In this document: positions 51,406 through 60,164 of the stretch, piece by piece
How the letters are laid out: every line of letters starts with the position of its first letter
Position numbering within the stretch: position 1 is the first letter of the stretch
Assembly (NCBI RefSeq): GCF_039537005.1
Contig: NZ_BAAAZR010000017.1
Location: 1-64,000 of the forward strand
DNA: 64,000 bases
Reading direction: 5' to 3'
Origin: Sphaerisporangium flaviroseum
GTDB taxonomy: Bacteria; Actinomycetota; Actinomycetes; Streptosporangiales; Streptosporangiaceae
The notes under the pieces: model-generated
The model's database searches: none
What the model was told of the DNA's origin: nothing
The model's input: the letters and a program-made list of their open reading frames with translations, nothing else
Translations under genes and position numbers: made by a program

Positions 51406-52794
51406 ATGAGCACGATCACCCCCCGCGTCGAAGCTCGGGAAAGCCGCTCGCGCTTCTTCCGTCGCCTTGGCGGCGGGCTGGCCGCCACGGTTCTCCTCGG
51501 ATCAGGAATGATCGCGACCACGGCCGCTCCCGCCGGCGCGGCATCACGCGCCTCCATCGTGTCCGTCGCCCAGAGCCAGCTGAACAACTCCTCGCGGAAC
51601 CACGAGCAGCCGATGGGGAGCGGCTGTAATTACTACACCGGATACTTCCGCACGTGGAAGCCCGCATCCGGGTGCCCATCCACCGACGGAGTCCAGTGGC
51701 GCGACAGCGACTGGTGTGCCGACTTCTCCAAATACGCATGGAAGAACGCCGGCGTGCGCTACGCCAACATCGCGGAGGGCGACGGAGGCGTACTGACAGG
51801 GTGGGCGAGCTCGTTCAAGGACTACGGGACGAGGTACGGAACATGGCACGCCCGTTCGAGCGGTTACACACCCCAGCCCGGTGACGCCATCGTGTTCGAC
51901 TGGGATCAGAGCGGTGACATCGACCACGTCGGAATAGTCAAGTCGGCGACCGCCGGCACCGTTTACACCATCGAGGGCAACAGCGGTGACCGCATCAAGG
52001 AGAACAGTTACTCTCGCACCAACGTCGACATCGTCGGGTACTCCGCTCCCGTTGGAATGGACGCCGATCCAGGCCCGATCGACTACGGTGTTCTGGACTT
52101 CTTTCTGTCCGATGACCAGGCGTCCAATGAGCACACCCGGCCGGTGATCAGTTATGGCAACAGTCCCATGGTGCCCATCGTGGGCGACTGGGACGGGGAT
52201 GGGAGTGACACTCCCAGTGCCTACAACCCGGTCAACGCGACGTTCTACATCTCCAGCAACCCCGCCACCGGTCAGGCGCAGTACACCTTGAAGTACGGCA
52301 ACGCCAACTCCGTGCCGCTGGTGGGCGACTGGGACGGCGACGGCAAGGACAACATCGGCGTGCGGATGGGCAACACCTTCTACATGCGCACCAGCCCGGT
52401 CACCAGCGCCACCGAGACCACCAAGTCCATCGCCTACGGTGACGGCCCGATGACTCCCCTCATCGGCGACTGGGACGGCGATGGGAGCGACACCCCCAGT
52501 GCCTACAACCCGGCCAACGCGACGTTCTACATCTCCAACGACCCCGCCACCGGTCAGGCGCAGTACACCTTCAGGTACGGCAACGCCAACTCGGTGCCGC
52601 TGGTGGGCGACTGGGACGGCGACGGCAAGGACAACATCGGCGTGCGGATGGACAACACCTTCTACATGCGCACCAGCCCGGTCACCAGCGCCACCGAGAC
52701 CACCAAGTCCATCGCCTACGGCGGCGGCGCCGACCTCCCGGTCATCGGTGACTGGAACGGTGACGGCACCGACAGCCAGGGCATCGTCCGATAA
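51406..52794 (+). CDS. Secreted CHAP-domain hydrolase with five VCBS-type blades
   Basis: This 462-residue protein has a twin-arginine-like or Sec signal (RSRFFRRLGGGLAATVLLGS). A CHAP amidase/endopeptidase-like domain follows (about 45-215): SIVSVAQSQLNNSSRNHEQP, DWCADFSKYAWKNAGVRY (catalytic Cys), PGDAIVFDWDQSGDIDHVGI (catalytic His) and VYTIEGNSGD (Glu/Asn). The C-terminal VCBS-type region is the second copy of the duplicated segment. It likely cleaves peptidoglycan cross-bridges. ATG 51406 follows GGAAAGGAACTTTC, a good ribosome-binding site. Confidence 0.85.
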   Translation: MSTITPRVEARESRSRFFRRLGGGLAATVLLGSGMIATTAAPAGAASRASIVSVAQSQLNNSSRNHEQPMGSGCNYYTGYFRTWKPASGCPSTDGVQWRDSDWCADFSKYAWKNAGVRYANIAEGDGGVLTGWASSFKDYGTRYGTWHARSSGYTPQPGDAIVFDWDQSGDIDHVGIVKSATAGTVYTIEGNSGDRIKENSYSRTNVDIVGYSAPVGMDADPGPIDYGVLDFFLSDDQASNEHTRPVISYGNSPMVPIVGDWDGDGSDTPSAYNPVNATFYISSNPATGQAQYTLKYGNANSVPLVGDWDGDGKDNIGVRMGNTFYMRTSPVTSATETTKSIAYGDGPMTPLIGDWDGDGSDTPSAYNPANATFYISNDPATGQAQYTFRYGNANSVPLVGDWDGDGKDNIGVRMDNTFYMRTSPVTSATETTKSIAYGGGADLPVIGDWNGDGTDSQGIVR

Positions 52795-52848
52795 CCCCCA
52801 CCTGACCCCCGCCCCTGTGCCGCCGTGACCGACACGGCGGCACAGGGG
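52087..52848 (+). repeat. 762-bp duplicated segment, copy 2
   Basis: Direct repeat of 50499-51260, including the 3' hairpin. The near identity, against unrelated N-terminal domains, indicates recent duplication or gene conversion. Confidence 0.9.
52812..52848 (+). terminator. Perfect 16-bp hairpin terminator (second copy)
   Basis: Same stem as at 51224: CCCCTGTGCCGCCGTG (52812-52827) with CACGGCGGCACAGGGG (52833-52848), loop ACCGA. It lies 6 bp before a KstR2-like box. Confidence 0.88.
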
Positions 52849-52853
52849 GTTAT

Positions 52854-52867
52854 ACCAAGCGCTTGCT
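52854..52867. promoter_or_regulatory. ACCAAGCGCTTGCT box (KstR2-like)
   Basis: A 14-mer identical to the one at 31941, matching AnCAAGnnCTTGnT. It lies 31 bp before the ATG of the PhyH gene, between the terminator and the operon, so it probably overlaps the operon promoter. Confidence 0.65.
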
Positions 52868-52897
52868 TTAGGCGGGGTGTTGGTTCGAAACTGGGGC

Positions 52898-53680
52898 ATG
52901 GCCACCAATGCTCCGGTCCGCGACGTGACCGATCATGAGGTCGACTTCTTCAAGGAGAACGGCTGGGTAAGGCTGCCGGGACTGGTCGGCACCGCCACGG
53001 TGGGCGTGCTGCGCGAGCGCGCGCTGGGCTACCTGGAAAGCCGCTCGCGCGAGCGGTCCACCCTGGTCGACCAGGCATTCGGCCAGTCGCGCGACATCGC
53101 CGAGTCCGACGACGCCTTCCACGACCTCGCCTTCGACCCCGCGATGGGGCGGGCAGCCACCCGGCTGCTGCACGGCGTCGGCGGGGTCCGCATCCAGGTG
53201 ACGAACCTGCTGATCAAGGAGCCGGGTGAGAGCGGGCACGGCCCGACCGAGTTCCACCAGGACTTCCCCTGGATGCCGATGGACCGCTCGGCGATGCTCA
53301 CCGTCTGGCTCGCGCTCGTCGACGTCCCCGCCGACCTGGGCAGCCTGCGGTTCTACAACGGGTCCCACAGATACGGCATCCTCGGGCGCAGTTTCACCCG
53401 GGACGGCGACGACCAGCTCACCCAGCACCCGTGGCTCAAGGAGCTTGAGCTGTCCGCCCCCCTCGACCTGCGTGCCGGCGACGCGACCGTCCACCATTCG
53501 CTGACCGTTCATGGCGCCGCGGCCAACCGCGGGGACACCCCCCGCCTGTCCTTCACCGTCACCTACTTCGACGCGAACGCCCTCTACACCGGCACGCCCT
53601 ACCGGCAGACCGACGGCCTCGGCCTGCGGATCAACGAGCCGTTCGACCACCCGAGGTTCCCGGTCGTCTCCCATGCCTGA
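52898..53680 (+). CDS. Phytanoyl-CoA dioxygenase (PhyH) family oxygenase
   Basis: This 260-residue Fe(II)/2-oxoglutarate oxygenase has VDFFKENGWVRLPGLVGTAT at the N-terminus, the iron site His-x-Asp in TEFHQDFPWMPMDR with the second His in VHHSLTVHGAAANR, and the 2-oxoglutarate-binding Arg in GDTPRLSFTVTYFD. Family members hydroxylate lipids and small natural products. It opens a tight five-gene operon and overlaps the next gene by 8 bp. ATG 52898 is used since an upstream ATG/TTG would overlap the operator. Confidence 0.87.
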   Translation: MATNAPVRDVTDHEVDFFKENGWVRLPGLVGTATVGVLRERALGYLESRSRERSTLVDQAFGQSRDIAESDDAFHDLAFDPAMGRAATRLLHGVGGVRIQVTNLLIKEPGESGHGPTEFHQDFPWMPMDRSAMLTVWLALVDVPADLGSLRFYNGSHRYGILGRSFTRDGDDQLTQHPWLKELELSAPLDLRAGDATVHHSLTVHGAAANRGDTPRLSFTVTYFDANALYTGTPYRQTDGLGLRINEPFDHPRFPVVSHA

Positions 53681-54671
53681 CCGGGGAGAGGGGCCGGGGA
53701 ACCGGGCCGTGAACACCGTGAGAGGACCGGTGGCCGGCCTCGGGGCCACGCTCATGCACGAGCACGTCTTCGGGCTCAGCCCGGAGATCCTGTGGAACTG
53801 GCCGGACATCCCCGAAGGATGGGACCTGGAGACCAGGGCGCGGGAGGCGGCGGACAAGCTCGGCGCCCTCAAGGCCGAGGGGATCGACACCATCGTGGAC
53901 CTGACGGTGGTCGGGCTCGGCCGGTACGTCCCGGCGGTGCAGCGGGTCGCGGAGCTGACCGAGGTCAACATCGTCGTCGCCACCGGGCTCTACACCTACG
54001 ACGCGCTGCCCCCGTACTTCGGCAACCGCGGCCCGGGCAGCCTCTTCGGCGGGCCGGACCGGCTCGCCGAGTTCTTCGTTAGAGACATCACCGAGGGGAT
54101 CGGGCGGACCGGTGTCAAGGCCGCGATCCTGAAGTGCGCCTCCGACCACCAGGGCATGACGCCGGGATGCGAGCGGGTGTTCCGCGCGGTCGCCCAGGCG
54201 CATCGGGAGACCGGAGCGCCGATCACGACCCACTCCCACAGTGGCTCACGGGGCGGGCTGGCGCAGCAGCGGCTCCTCGCGTCCGAGGGCGTGGACCTGT
54301 CACGGGTGGTCATCGGCCACGCCGGCGACTCCACCGACCTCGCCTACCTCGAAGAGCTGATCGCGGCGGGTTCGTACCTCGGGATGGACCGGTTCGGCAT
54401 CGAGACGATCAGCTCGTTCGAGGACAGGGTCGCCATCGTCGCGGAGATGTGCGCCCGCGGCCACGCCGGCCGGATGGTGCTGTCACACGACTCCTACTGC
54501 TTCAACGACCGCTTCGACCCTGAGGTGGTGCGCGCGCGTCACCCCAACTACCACCTGCTGCACATTTCCCGGGACGTCCTTCCCGAGCTGCGCAAACGCG
54601 GTGTCGGCGAGGACCAGATCCACCAGATGCTCGTCGAGAACCCCCGCAGGATCCTCACCCCCAGGTCGTGA
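53673..54671 (+). CDS. Phosphotriesterase-related metallohydrolase
   Basis: This 332-residue TIM-barrel amidohydrolase has LMHEHVFGLSPEI (metal-binding HxH), the bridging Lys in GVKAAILKCASDHQGMT, then His in ITTHSHSGSRGG, His in RVVIGHAGDSTDLAYLEE, and Asp in MVLSHDSYCFND. All metal ligands of the phosphotriesterase/lactonase family are present, so it is probably an active lactonase or esterase. It is the second gene of the operon, overlapping PhyH by 8 bp. ATG 53673 is set by this overlap and the family start. Confidence 0.88.
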   Translation: MPDRGEGPGNRAVNTVRGPVAGLGATLMHEHVFGLSPEILWNWPDIPEGWDLETRAREAADKLGALKAEGIDTIVDLTVVGLGRYVPAVQRVAELTEVNIVVATGLYTYDALPPYFGNRGPGSLFGGPDRLAEFFVRDITEGIGRTGVKAAILKCASDHQGMTPGCERVFRAVAQAHRETGAPITTHSHSGSRGGLAQQRLLASEGVDLSRVVIGHAGDSTDLAYLEELIAAGSYLGMDRFGIETISSFEDRVAIVAEMCARGHAGRMVLSHDSYCFNDRFDPEVVRARHPNYHLLHISRDVLPELRKRGVGEDQIHQMLVENPRRILTPRS

Positions 54672-54673
54672 CC

Positions 54674-55951
54674 ATGGAGAACACCGCACCGGCCACCCAG
54701 AGCACCTCACCCGCGACCGAGGACGTGACACCGGCGATGGAAGGCACCTCACCGGCGGGCGCCACCGACTTCGACGTCACGTCCGACTGGCACGTCGCCT
54801 CGCCGTACGAATTCCTGCGCAGGCTCAGGCACGAGCGGCCGGTGTTCCACAGCGAGCACCTGGGCGCGTACGTCCTGACCCGCCACGCGGACGTCCGCGC
54901 CGCGTACGCGGACCCGAGGCGGTTCTCCTCGGAGGGATCGCTGACGATCTCGCGGAGCCTGGCCGCCGAGACGCGGAAGGTGCTCGGCGACCACGGGTCC
55001 TTCCTGTCCAGCTTCGTGGCCAACGTCGACCCGCCCACGCACACGCGGCTGCGCCGTTCGGTGTCCCGTGCCTTCACCCCGCGCGCGGTCACCGCGATGG
55101 AACAGCGGTTCAGGCGGCTCAACGAGGAGGTCCTCGACCGGGTGGCCCCCCAGGGCGGCGCCGACTTCGTGGCCGAGCTCGGGCACGAGCCCTCGGCCAA
55201 GCTCACCGCCCGCTTCATCGGCGTGCCCGAGGAGGACGAGGAGTTCGTCAAGGAGCACGTCAAGGACTGGTTCATGCTGTTCCTGTCGCCACAGCCGCCG
55301 GACCGGCAGCTCGTGCTCGCGCGCAGCTTCCTCACCTACCTCGACTACGTCGACAAGCTGGTCGCCTCCCGCGTCGCCGAGCCGCGCGACGACTTCACCT
55401 CCCTGATGACCGGCCTCATCGGGACCGAGCTGTCCCACCGGGAGGTCGTCGAGCTGATCTCCACCATCCTGCTCGGCGGCAACGACACCGTGCCCAACCA
55501 GCTCGGCAACAGCGTGCTCCGGCTCCTACGCGAGGGCGCCTGGCCACCGGCCCCCGAGCTGATCCAGAACGCGGTCGAGGAGTGCATGCGGATCGACGGC
55601 TCCAGCCTCGGCTCGTTCCGGTACGCCCTGACCGACATCGACCTGCACGGCGTCACGATCCCCAAGGGCTCGCTCGTGCTGCTCTCCACCGACTCGGCGG
55701 CGCACGACGAGACGGTCTTCCCCTCGCCGGAGTCGTTCGACCCCCGGCGCCAGAACGCCGACGCCCATATGACGTTCGGGTACGGCATCCACTTCTGTGT
55801 CGGCGCCGCGCTGGCGCGCCTCCAGCTCCGCACGGCCCTTGAGGTGCTGGGCGAACGCCTGCCGGGCCTGCGCCTGGTGCCCGGCATGCGGATCACGTAC
55901 CGCAAGTCCATCGTCGGACGGGGCCTGCCGTCCCTGCTCGTCGAATGGTGA
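54674..55951 (+). CDS. Cytochrome P450 of the PhyH operon
   Basis: This 425-residue P450 has an I-helix LISTILLGGNDTVPNQLGNS, the K-helix ExxR region in NAVEECMRIDG, and heme loop MTFGYGIHFCVGAALARLQL. An acidic, Ser/Thr-rich N-terminus precedes the domain. It likely hydroxylates the pathway substrate. GTG at 54668 overlaps the upstream stop (GTGA), but ATG at 54674 has the better spacing to AGG. No ferredoxin is in the operon. Confidence 0.88.
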   Translation: MENTAPATQSTSPATEDVTPAMEGTSPAGATDFDVTSDWHVASPYEFLRRLRHERPVFHSEHLGAYVLTRHADVRAAYADPRRFSSEGSLTISRSLAAETRKVLGDHGSFLSSFVANVDPPTHTRLRRSVSRAFTPRAVTAMEQRFRRLNEEVLDRVAPQGGADFVAELGHEPSAKLTARFIGVPEEDEEFVKEHVKDWFMLFLSPQPPDRQLVLARSFLTYLDYVDKLVASRVAEPRDDFTSLMTGLIGTELSHREVVELISTILLGGNDTVPNQLGNSVLRLLREGAWPPAPELIQNAVEECMRIDGSSLGSFRYALTDIDLHGVTIPKGSLVLLSTDSAAHDETVFPSPESFDPRRQNADAHMTFGYGIHFCVGAALARLQLRTALEVLGERLPGLRLVPGMRITYRKSIVGRGLPSLLVEW

Positions 55952-55961
55952 GGTCAGGGCG

Positions 55962-56753
55962 GTGAGGTTCCGCGATCGGGTCGCGCTCGTCACCGGCGGC
56001 GGGTCGGGGATCGGCGCCGCCACGGCGCTCAGGCTGGCGAGCGAGGGGGCACGGGTCGGCGTCGCCGACATCAGGGTCGAGACCGCCTGGCAGGTCGCCT
56101 CGGCCATCGGATCCGCCGCGTACGCGCTCGAGTGCGACGTCGCCGACGAGGGTTCCACGGCGAGTGCCGTCGCCGAGCTGATGGACCGCTTCGGCCGCCT
56201 CGACGTCGCGCACTCCAACGCCGCCTGCCTGGAACCCGAGGTGTACGGGCGGGACGGCGACCTGCTGGACCTGGACGTGGAGGTCTGGGACCGGACCATG
56301 GCCGTGAACCTGCGCGGGGCGATGCTCGTCGTCAAGCACACCGTCCCGCACATGATCGAGGGAGGGGCGATCGTGGTCACCTCGTCGGTCTCCGGGCTGG
56401 TGGGGGACACGGACCACGCGGCGTACGGCACGTCGAAATCCGCCTTAAACGGATTTATCCGGTATGTCGCCACGATGTACGGCTCGCGTGGCATCCGCTG
56501 CAACGCGGTCGCCCCGGGCCTTGTCATGACCGACACGGCCCGCGCCGTCATGAGCCCCACGATGCTCGCCGAGAAGGCCGCCGAGCGCGTGCTCCCCTGG
56601 GCCGCGAGCCCCGAGGACGTGGCGTCGGTCGTCGCCTTCCTGGCCTCGGACGAGGCGCGCTGCATCACCGGCCAGACCATCGCCGTCGACGGCGGCACCA
56701 CCGCCCACCGCCCCGAGCACGCCCTGCGCTCGTGGAAAGATGCCGCGAGCTAA
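55962..56753 (+). CDS. Short-chain dehydrogenase/reductase
   Basis: This 263-residue classical SDR has the NAD(P) motif ALVTGGGSGIGAATALRLAS, ADIRVE (acid after strand 2, favouring NAD), the substrate Asn region VAHSNAACLEPE, Ser in VVTSSVSG and Y-x3-K in AYGTSKSALNGF. It oxidises or reduces an alcohol/ketone, probably the product of the P450 or PhyH. GTG 55962 is the family start, 10 bp after the P450 stop. Confidence 0.9.
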   Translation: MRFRDRVALVTGGGSGIGAATALRLASEGARVGVADIRVETAWQVASAIGSAAYALECDVADEGSTASAVAELMDRFGRLDVAHSNAACLEPEVYGRDGDLLDLDVEVWDRTMAVNLRGAMLVVKHTVPHMIEGGAIVVTSSVSGLVGDTDHAAYGTSKSALNGFIRYVATMYGSRGIRCNAVAPGLVMTDTARAVMSPTMLAEKAAERVLPWAASPEDVASVVAFLASDEARCITGQTIAVDGGTTAHRPEHALRSWKDAAS

Positions 56754-56810
56754 GCGGGGATTGGGCTAGTCTCGCGACGAATGATCGGGTACGTGGGGGA
56801 GTTGAGCGCC

Positions 56811-57662
56811 ATGGAGCCAGTCGCGGTAGGTCTGATCGGAGCGGGTCCCTGGGCGGAGGCGGTCCACGCGCCCACGCTGGCGGCCGGCCCCCACACGCGG
56901 CTCGCCGGCGTGTGGGCACGCAGGCCCCGGTCCGCGGCCCGGCTCGGCGTCCCGGTCTACGAGCGGGTCGAGGAGCTCTTCGACGTCTGCGAGGCCGTCG
57001 CGTTCTGCGTGCCGCCGGGCGTGCAGGCCGAGCTGGCCGTACAGGCGGCCAAGGCGGGCAAGGCCCTGCTGCTGGAGAAGCCGCTCGCGGCCGACCTCGA
57101 CGGCGCCAAGCGTCTCGCCGACGCCGTGGGCGAGGCGGGTGTCGCCTCCCAGATGGTGCTGACCTTCCGCTACTCGGCCGCCACCAAGGCGTTCCTGGAG
57201 CGGGTCCACGCGATCGAGCCGTTCGGCGGGTACGCGCTCAACATCTCCGGCGCCCTGCACACCATCGACTCCCCATGGCGCCAGGAGCGTGGCGCGATCC
57301 TCGACGTCGGCCCCCACATGATCGACATGCTCGACGCCGCGCTCGGGCCGGTCGTCGGGATCCGTGCCCACGGCCACACGCTCGGCTGGGTCGGGCTGAT
57401 GCTGGAGCACCAGAGCGGCGCGGTCAGCGAGGCGTCGCTGACCATGGCCGCCCGCGTCGAGCACGGCGCCTCGCACCTGGCCGTCTTCGGCCGCCACGGC
57501 AGCGAGACCCTCGACGGCGGCGACCTCGGCTACGACGTCTTCCCCGACATGGTCGCCGAGTTCGCCCAGACCGTACGCCGAGGCGGCGGTCATCCCCTCG
57601 ACGCCCACCACGGCCTCCGCCTCCAGCAGATCATCACCGCCGCCGAGTCCCAGCTGGGCTGA
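56811..57662 (+). CDS. Gfo/Idh/MocA-family oxidoreductase
   Basis: This 283-residue protein has a Rossmann N-terminus (VGLIGAGPWAEAVHAPTLAA), the EKP motif in LLLEKPLAADLDGAKRLADA and a C-terminal sheet with DVGPHMIDMLDAALG, including the conserved Asp and His. It oxidises sugars or related polyols with NAD(P). ATG 56811 has GGGGGAG upstream; an ATG at 56781 is in frame. It is the last gene of the operon, 57 bp after the SDR. It may act on a glycosyl-like intermediate, which is inference. Confidence 0.87.
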   Translation: MEPVAVGLIGAGPWAEAVHAPTLAAGPHTRLAGVWARRPRSAARLGVPVYERVEELFDVCEAVAFCVPPGVQAELAVQAAKAGKALLLEKPLAADLDGAKRLADAVGEAGVASQMVLTFRYSAATKAFLERVHAIEPFGGYALNISGALHTIDSPWRQERGAILDVGPHMIDMLDAALGPVVGIRAHGHTLGWVGLMLEHQSGAVSEASLTMAARVEHGASHLAVFGRHGSETLDGGDLGYDVFPDMVAEFAQTVRRGGGHPLDAHHGLRLQQIITAAESQLG

Positions 57663-57789
57663 GCCGTACGAGCGGCGTCCACCCTCGGCCACGCGGCCGG
57701 GCGGGGAATGGCTGTGCGCTGCCGCCGGTCGTACCGGCGGTTCGGGAACGGTGGGGGTTTCGACCCGTCGTATCCGGTTGGCCGGTTCG

Positions 57790-57905
57790 TTGATACCGTT
57801 CGTTTGACGCGCAGCGTGTAGCGAAGTCCGGTGTGAGTCCGGCGCTGTCCCGCAACTGTGAGATCCCTCGGGGTCGAGCCAGGTCGCCTGCATGCCGCGC
57901 CGACG
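57790..57905 (+). promoter_or_regulatory. Cobalamin riboswitch
   Basis: The leader has AGTCCGGTGTGAGTCCGGCG (57826-57845), CTGTCCCGCAACTGTGAGAT and the B12-box-like GCCAGGTCGCCTGC (57878-57891). This order matches the AdoCbl riboswitch core. It lies before btuF, so adenosylcobalamin would lower expression of btuFCD and cbiZ. Confidence 0.9.
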
Positions 57906-57980
57906 CCGTCAACCCTCGTGGAAAAGGGTGATCCGTCACATCACGGGTCTCTCGATTTCCCGGCAACAGGAGGAACTCTC

Positions 57981-58931
57981 GTGAGGCCCGTACGCACGGC
58001 CTTGGCGGGCGCGTTGCTGGGTGCGCTGACATTGGCCGGATGCGGCCAATCCAGCGGCACTTCGGACGCCGCTTCCGCCACCCCCACCCCCGCCGCGTCC
58101 TCGCAGGCCGCCGGTTTCCCCGTGACCGTCCAGGCCGGCAACGGCCCGGTCACCATCGGCAAGAAGCCCACGCAGATCGTCTCGCTCTCGCCGAGCGCCA
58201 CGGAGAGCCTGTTCGCGATCGGCGCCGGGCCGCAGGTCCTCGCCGTCGACGACCAGTCGACCTACCCCGCCGACGCCCCCAAGACGGATCTGTCCGGTTT
58301 CAAGCCGAACGCCGAGGCGATCATCGCCAAGAAGCCCGACCTGGTCGTGCTCGCCAACGACACCGGCGGCGTCGTGGCGGCGCTCACCAAGGTCGGCGTC
58401 CCCGTCCTGCTCGAACCCGCCGCCACCAAGCTGGACGAGACCTACGACGAGATCGCCGACCTCGGAGCCGCCACCGGCAACAAGGCGAAGGCGGACGAGC
58501 TCGTCGCCGGAATGAAGCGGCAGATCGACGAGCTCGTCGCCGCCGCGCCCAAGGACAAGAAGCTCTCGTTCTTCCACGAGCTCGACAACACGCCGTACTC
58601 CGTGACCTCCAGCACCTTCATCGGCCAGATCTACGCTCAGTTCGGGCTGACCAACATCGCGGACGAGGCGCCGGACGCCGCCGGCGGGTATCCCAAGCTC
58701 TCCACCGAGTTCGTGGCCAAGGCCGACCCCGACCTGATCTTCCTGGCCGACACCAAGTGCTGCGGGCAGTCCAGGGACACGCTGGCCAAGCGTCCCGGTT
58801 GGGCGGGCCTGTCGGCGATCAAGAAGGAGCGGGTGTTCACGCTCGACGACGACATCGCCTCGCGCTGGGGACCTCGCGTGGTGGACTTCGTCAAGGTCGT
58901 CGACGAGGCCGTCAAGAGGGCCGCGGGCTGA
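57981..58931 (+). CDS. btuF: Cobalamin ABC transporter substrate-binding lipoprotein
   Basis: This 316-residue protein has a lipoprotein signal with lipobox LTLAGCGQSS (Cys at residue 21). The BtuF/FhuD-type periplasmic binding fold follows: RIVSLSPSATESLFAIGAG-like start (QIVSLSPSATESLFAIGAG), AEAIIAKKPDLVVLAND, and WAGLSAIKKERVFTLDDD. Context (cobalamin riboswitch, BtuC, BtuD, CbiZ) shows it binds corrinoids. GTG 57981 has AGGAGGAA 8 nt upstream. Confidence 0.92.
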   Translation: MRPVRTALAGALLGALTLAGCGQSSGTSDAASATPTPAASSQAAGFPVTVQAGNGPVTIGKKPTQIVSLSPSATESLFAIGAGPQVLAVDDQSTYPADAPKTDLSGFKPNAEAIIAKKPDLVVLANDTGGVVAALTKVGVPVLLEPAATKLDETYDEIADLGAATGNKAKADELVAGMKRQIDELVAAAPKDKKLSFFHELDNTPYSVTSSTFIGQIYAQFGLTNIADEAPDAAGGYPKLSTEFVAKADPDLIFLADTKCCGQSRDTLAKRPGWAGLSAIKKERVFTLDDDIASRWGPRVVDFVKVVDEAVKRAAG

Positions 58932-59000
58932 GACCCGGCACACGCTCCCGGAAGGTGGCGGACCCCGGTGCCGGCGACCCGGGGGCGCCGGCCGGCGGGA

Positions 59001-59108
59001 GGGCACGCGGGGCCACGATGCGGCCGGGGCGGGGGAGGGCACGCGGGGCCACGATGCGGCCGGGGCGCGGGACGGCACGCGGGGCCACGATGCGGCCGGT
59101 GGCGCTCG
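59001..59108 (+). repeat. Three 36-bp repeats each with an in-frame ATG
   Basis: Units with GGCACGCGGGGCCACGATGC and CCGGGGCG place ATGs at 59018, 59054 and 59090, all in frame. Each has the same upstream GGGG at 8 nt. Confidence 0.88.
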
Positions 59109-60094
59109 CCGTCGCGCTCGTCGTGCTCGTGGCCTGCGTGCTGGCCGGTCTGATGATCGGCGCGGCTTCCATCCCCCTCAAGGGCATCGTGCTGGAACTG
59201 CTCGACCGGATGCCGTTCGTGTCGGTCGACTCGGGGCTCTCCCCTGTGGAGCGCGGACTGCTCTTCCAGCTCAGGATGCCGCGCGTGGTGCTCGCGGCCG
59301 TGGTCGGCGGGCTGCTGGCGATGGCGGGCGCCGGATACCAGGGCGTGTTCCGCAACCCGCTCGCCGATCCGTACCTGCTCGGCGCCGCCGCGGGAGCGGG
59401 CCTCACCGCGACCCTGATGATCGTGCTGATCCAGGTCGAAGGGCTGGTGCCGCTGGCCGCGTTCGGCGGGGCGATCGGCGGCGTGCTGCTGGCGTACGCG
59501 CTCGGCAACACCGCGGGCCGTGGTGGTGGCACGGCCACCCTCGTGCTCGCCGGCGTGGCCGTCTCCTCCTTCCTGTCCGCCCTGCAGGCGTTCGTACAGC
59601 AGATCCGCGTCGAGCAGTTGCAGCGGATCTACTCGTGGATCATGGGCGGCATCGGCGGCGACTGGTCGCAGGTGTGGCTCATCGCCCCCTACGCCCTGGT
59701 GTCGATGGTGATCCTGATCGCTCACGGGCGGCTGCTGGACGTGCTGTCCGTCGGCGACGACGAGGCGGTGAGCCTGGGCGTCAACGCGGCCCGCGTCAGG
59801 CTGGTCGTCCTGTGCGCGGCATCGCTCGCCACGGCGTCCGCCGTCGCGGTCAGCGGGCTCATCGGCTTCGTCGGCATCGTCGTCCCCCATGTCGTGCGCC
59901 GCCTCGCGGGCGCGTCGTACCGGATGGTGCTCCCGCTGTCACTGCTGGTCGGGGCGGCGTTCCTGGTGCTCGCCGACCTGGCCGCCCGCACCGTCCTGGC
60001 CCCGGCCGAGCTGCCGATCGGGGTCGTCACCGCCTTCATCGGCGCCCCCTTCTTCGTCGGCGTCCTCCGCGCGACAAGAGCGGTGGACGCGTGA
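59090..60094 (+). CDS. btuC: Cobalamin ABC transporter permease
   Basis: This protein of at least 334 residues is a FecCD/BtuC-type permease with about ten membrane helices: ALAVALVVLVACVLAGLMIG, QLRMPRVVLAAVVGGLLAMA, YQGVFRNPLADPYLLGAAAG, GGTATLVLAGVAVSSFLSAL and VSGLIGFVGIVVPHVVRRLA. Three start codons are possible because of the 36-bp repeats; 59090 gives the shortest protein with TM1 near the start, 59018 adds 24 repeat-encoded residues. It is the second gene of the operon. Confidence 0.88.
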   Translation: MRPVALAVALVVLVACVLAGLMIGAASIPLKGIVLELLDRMPFVSVDSGLSPVERGLLFQLRMPRVVLAAVVGGLLAMAGAGYQGVFRNPLADPYLLGAAAGAGLTATLMIVLIQVEGLVPLAAFGGAIGGVLLAYALGNTAGRGGGTATLVLAGVAVSSFLSALQAFVQQIRVEQLQRIYSWIMGGIGGDWSQVWLIAPYALVSMVILIAHGRLLDVLSVGDDEAVSLGVNAARVRLVVLCAASLATASAVAVSGLIGFVGIVVPHVVRRLAGASYRMVLPLSLLVGAAFLVLADLAARTVLAPAELPIGVVTAFIGAPFFVGVLRATRAVDA

Positions 60095-60164
60095 GCGGGC
60101 GCGGAGGCGTGAGCGCGCCATGGGTCGGACGCGGCGGACGCGGCAACGTGGCGGCGGTGCGGGC

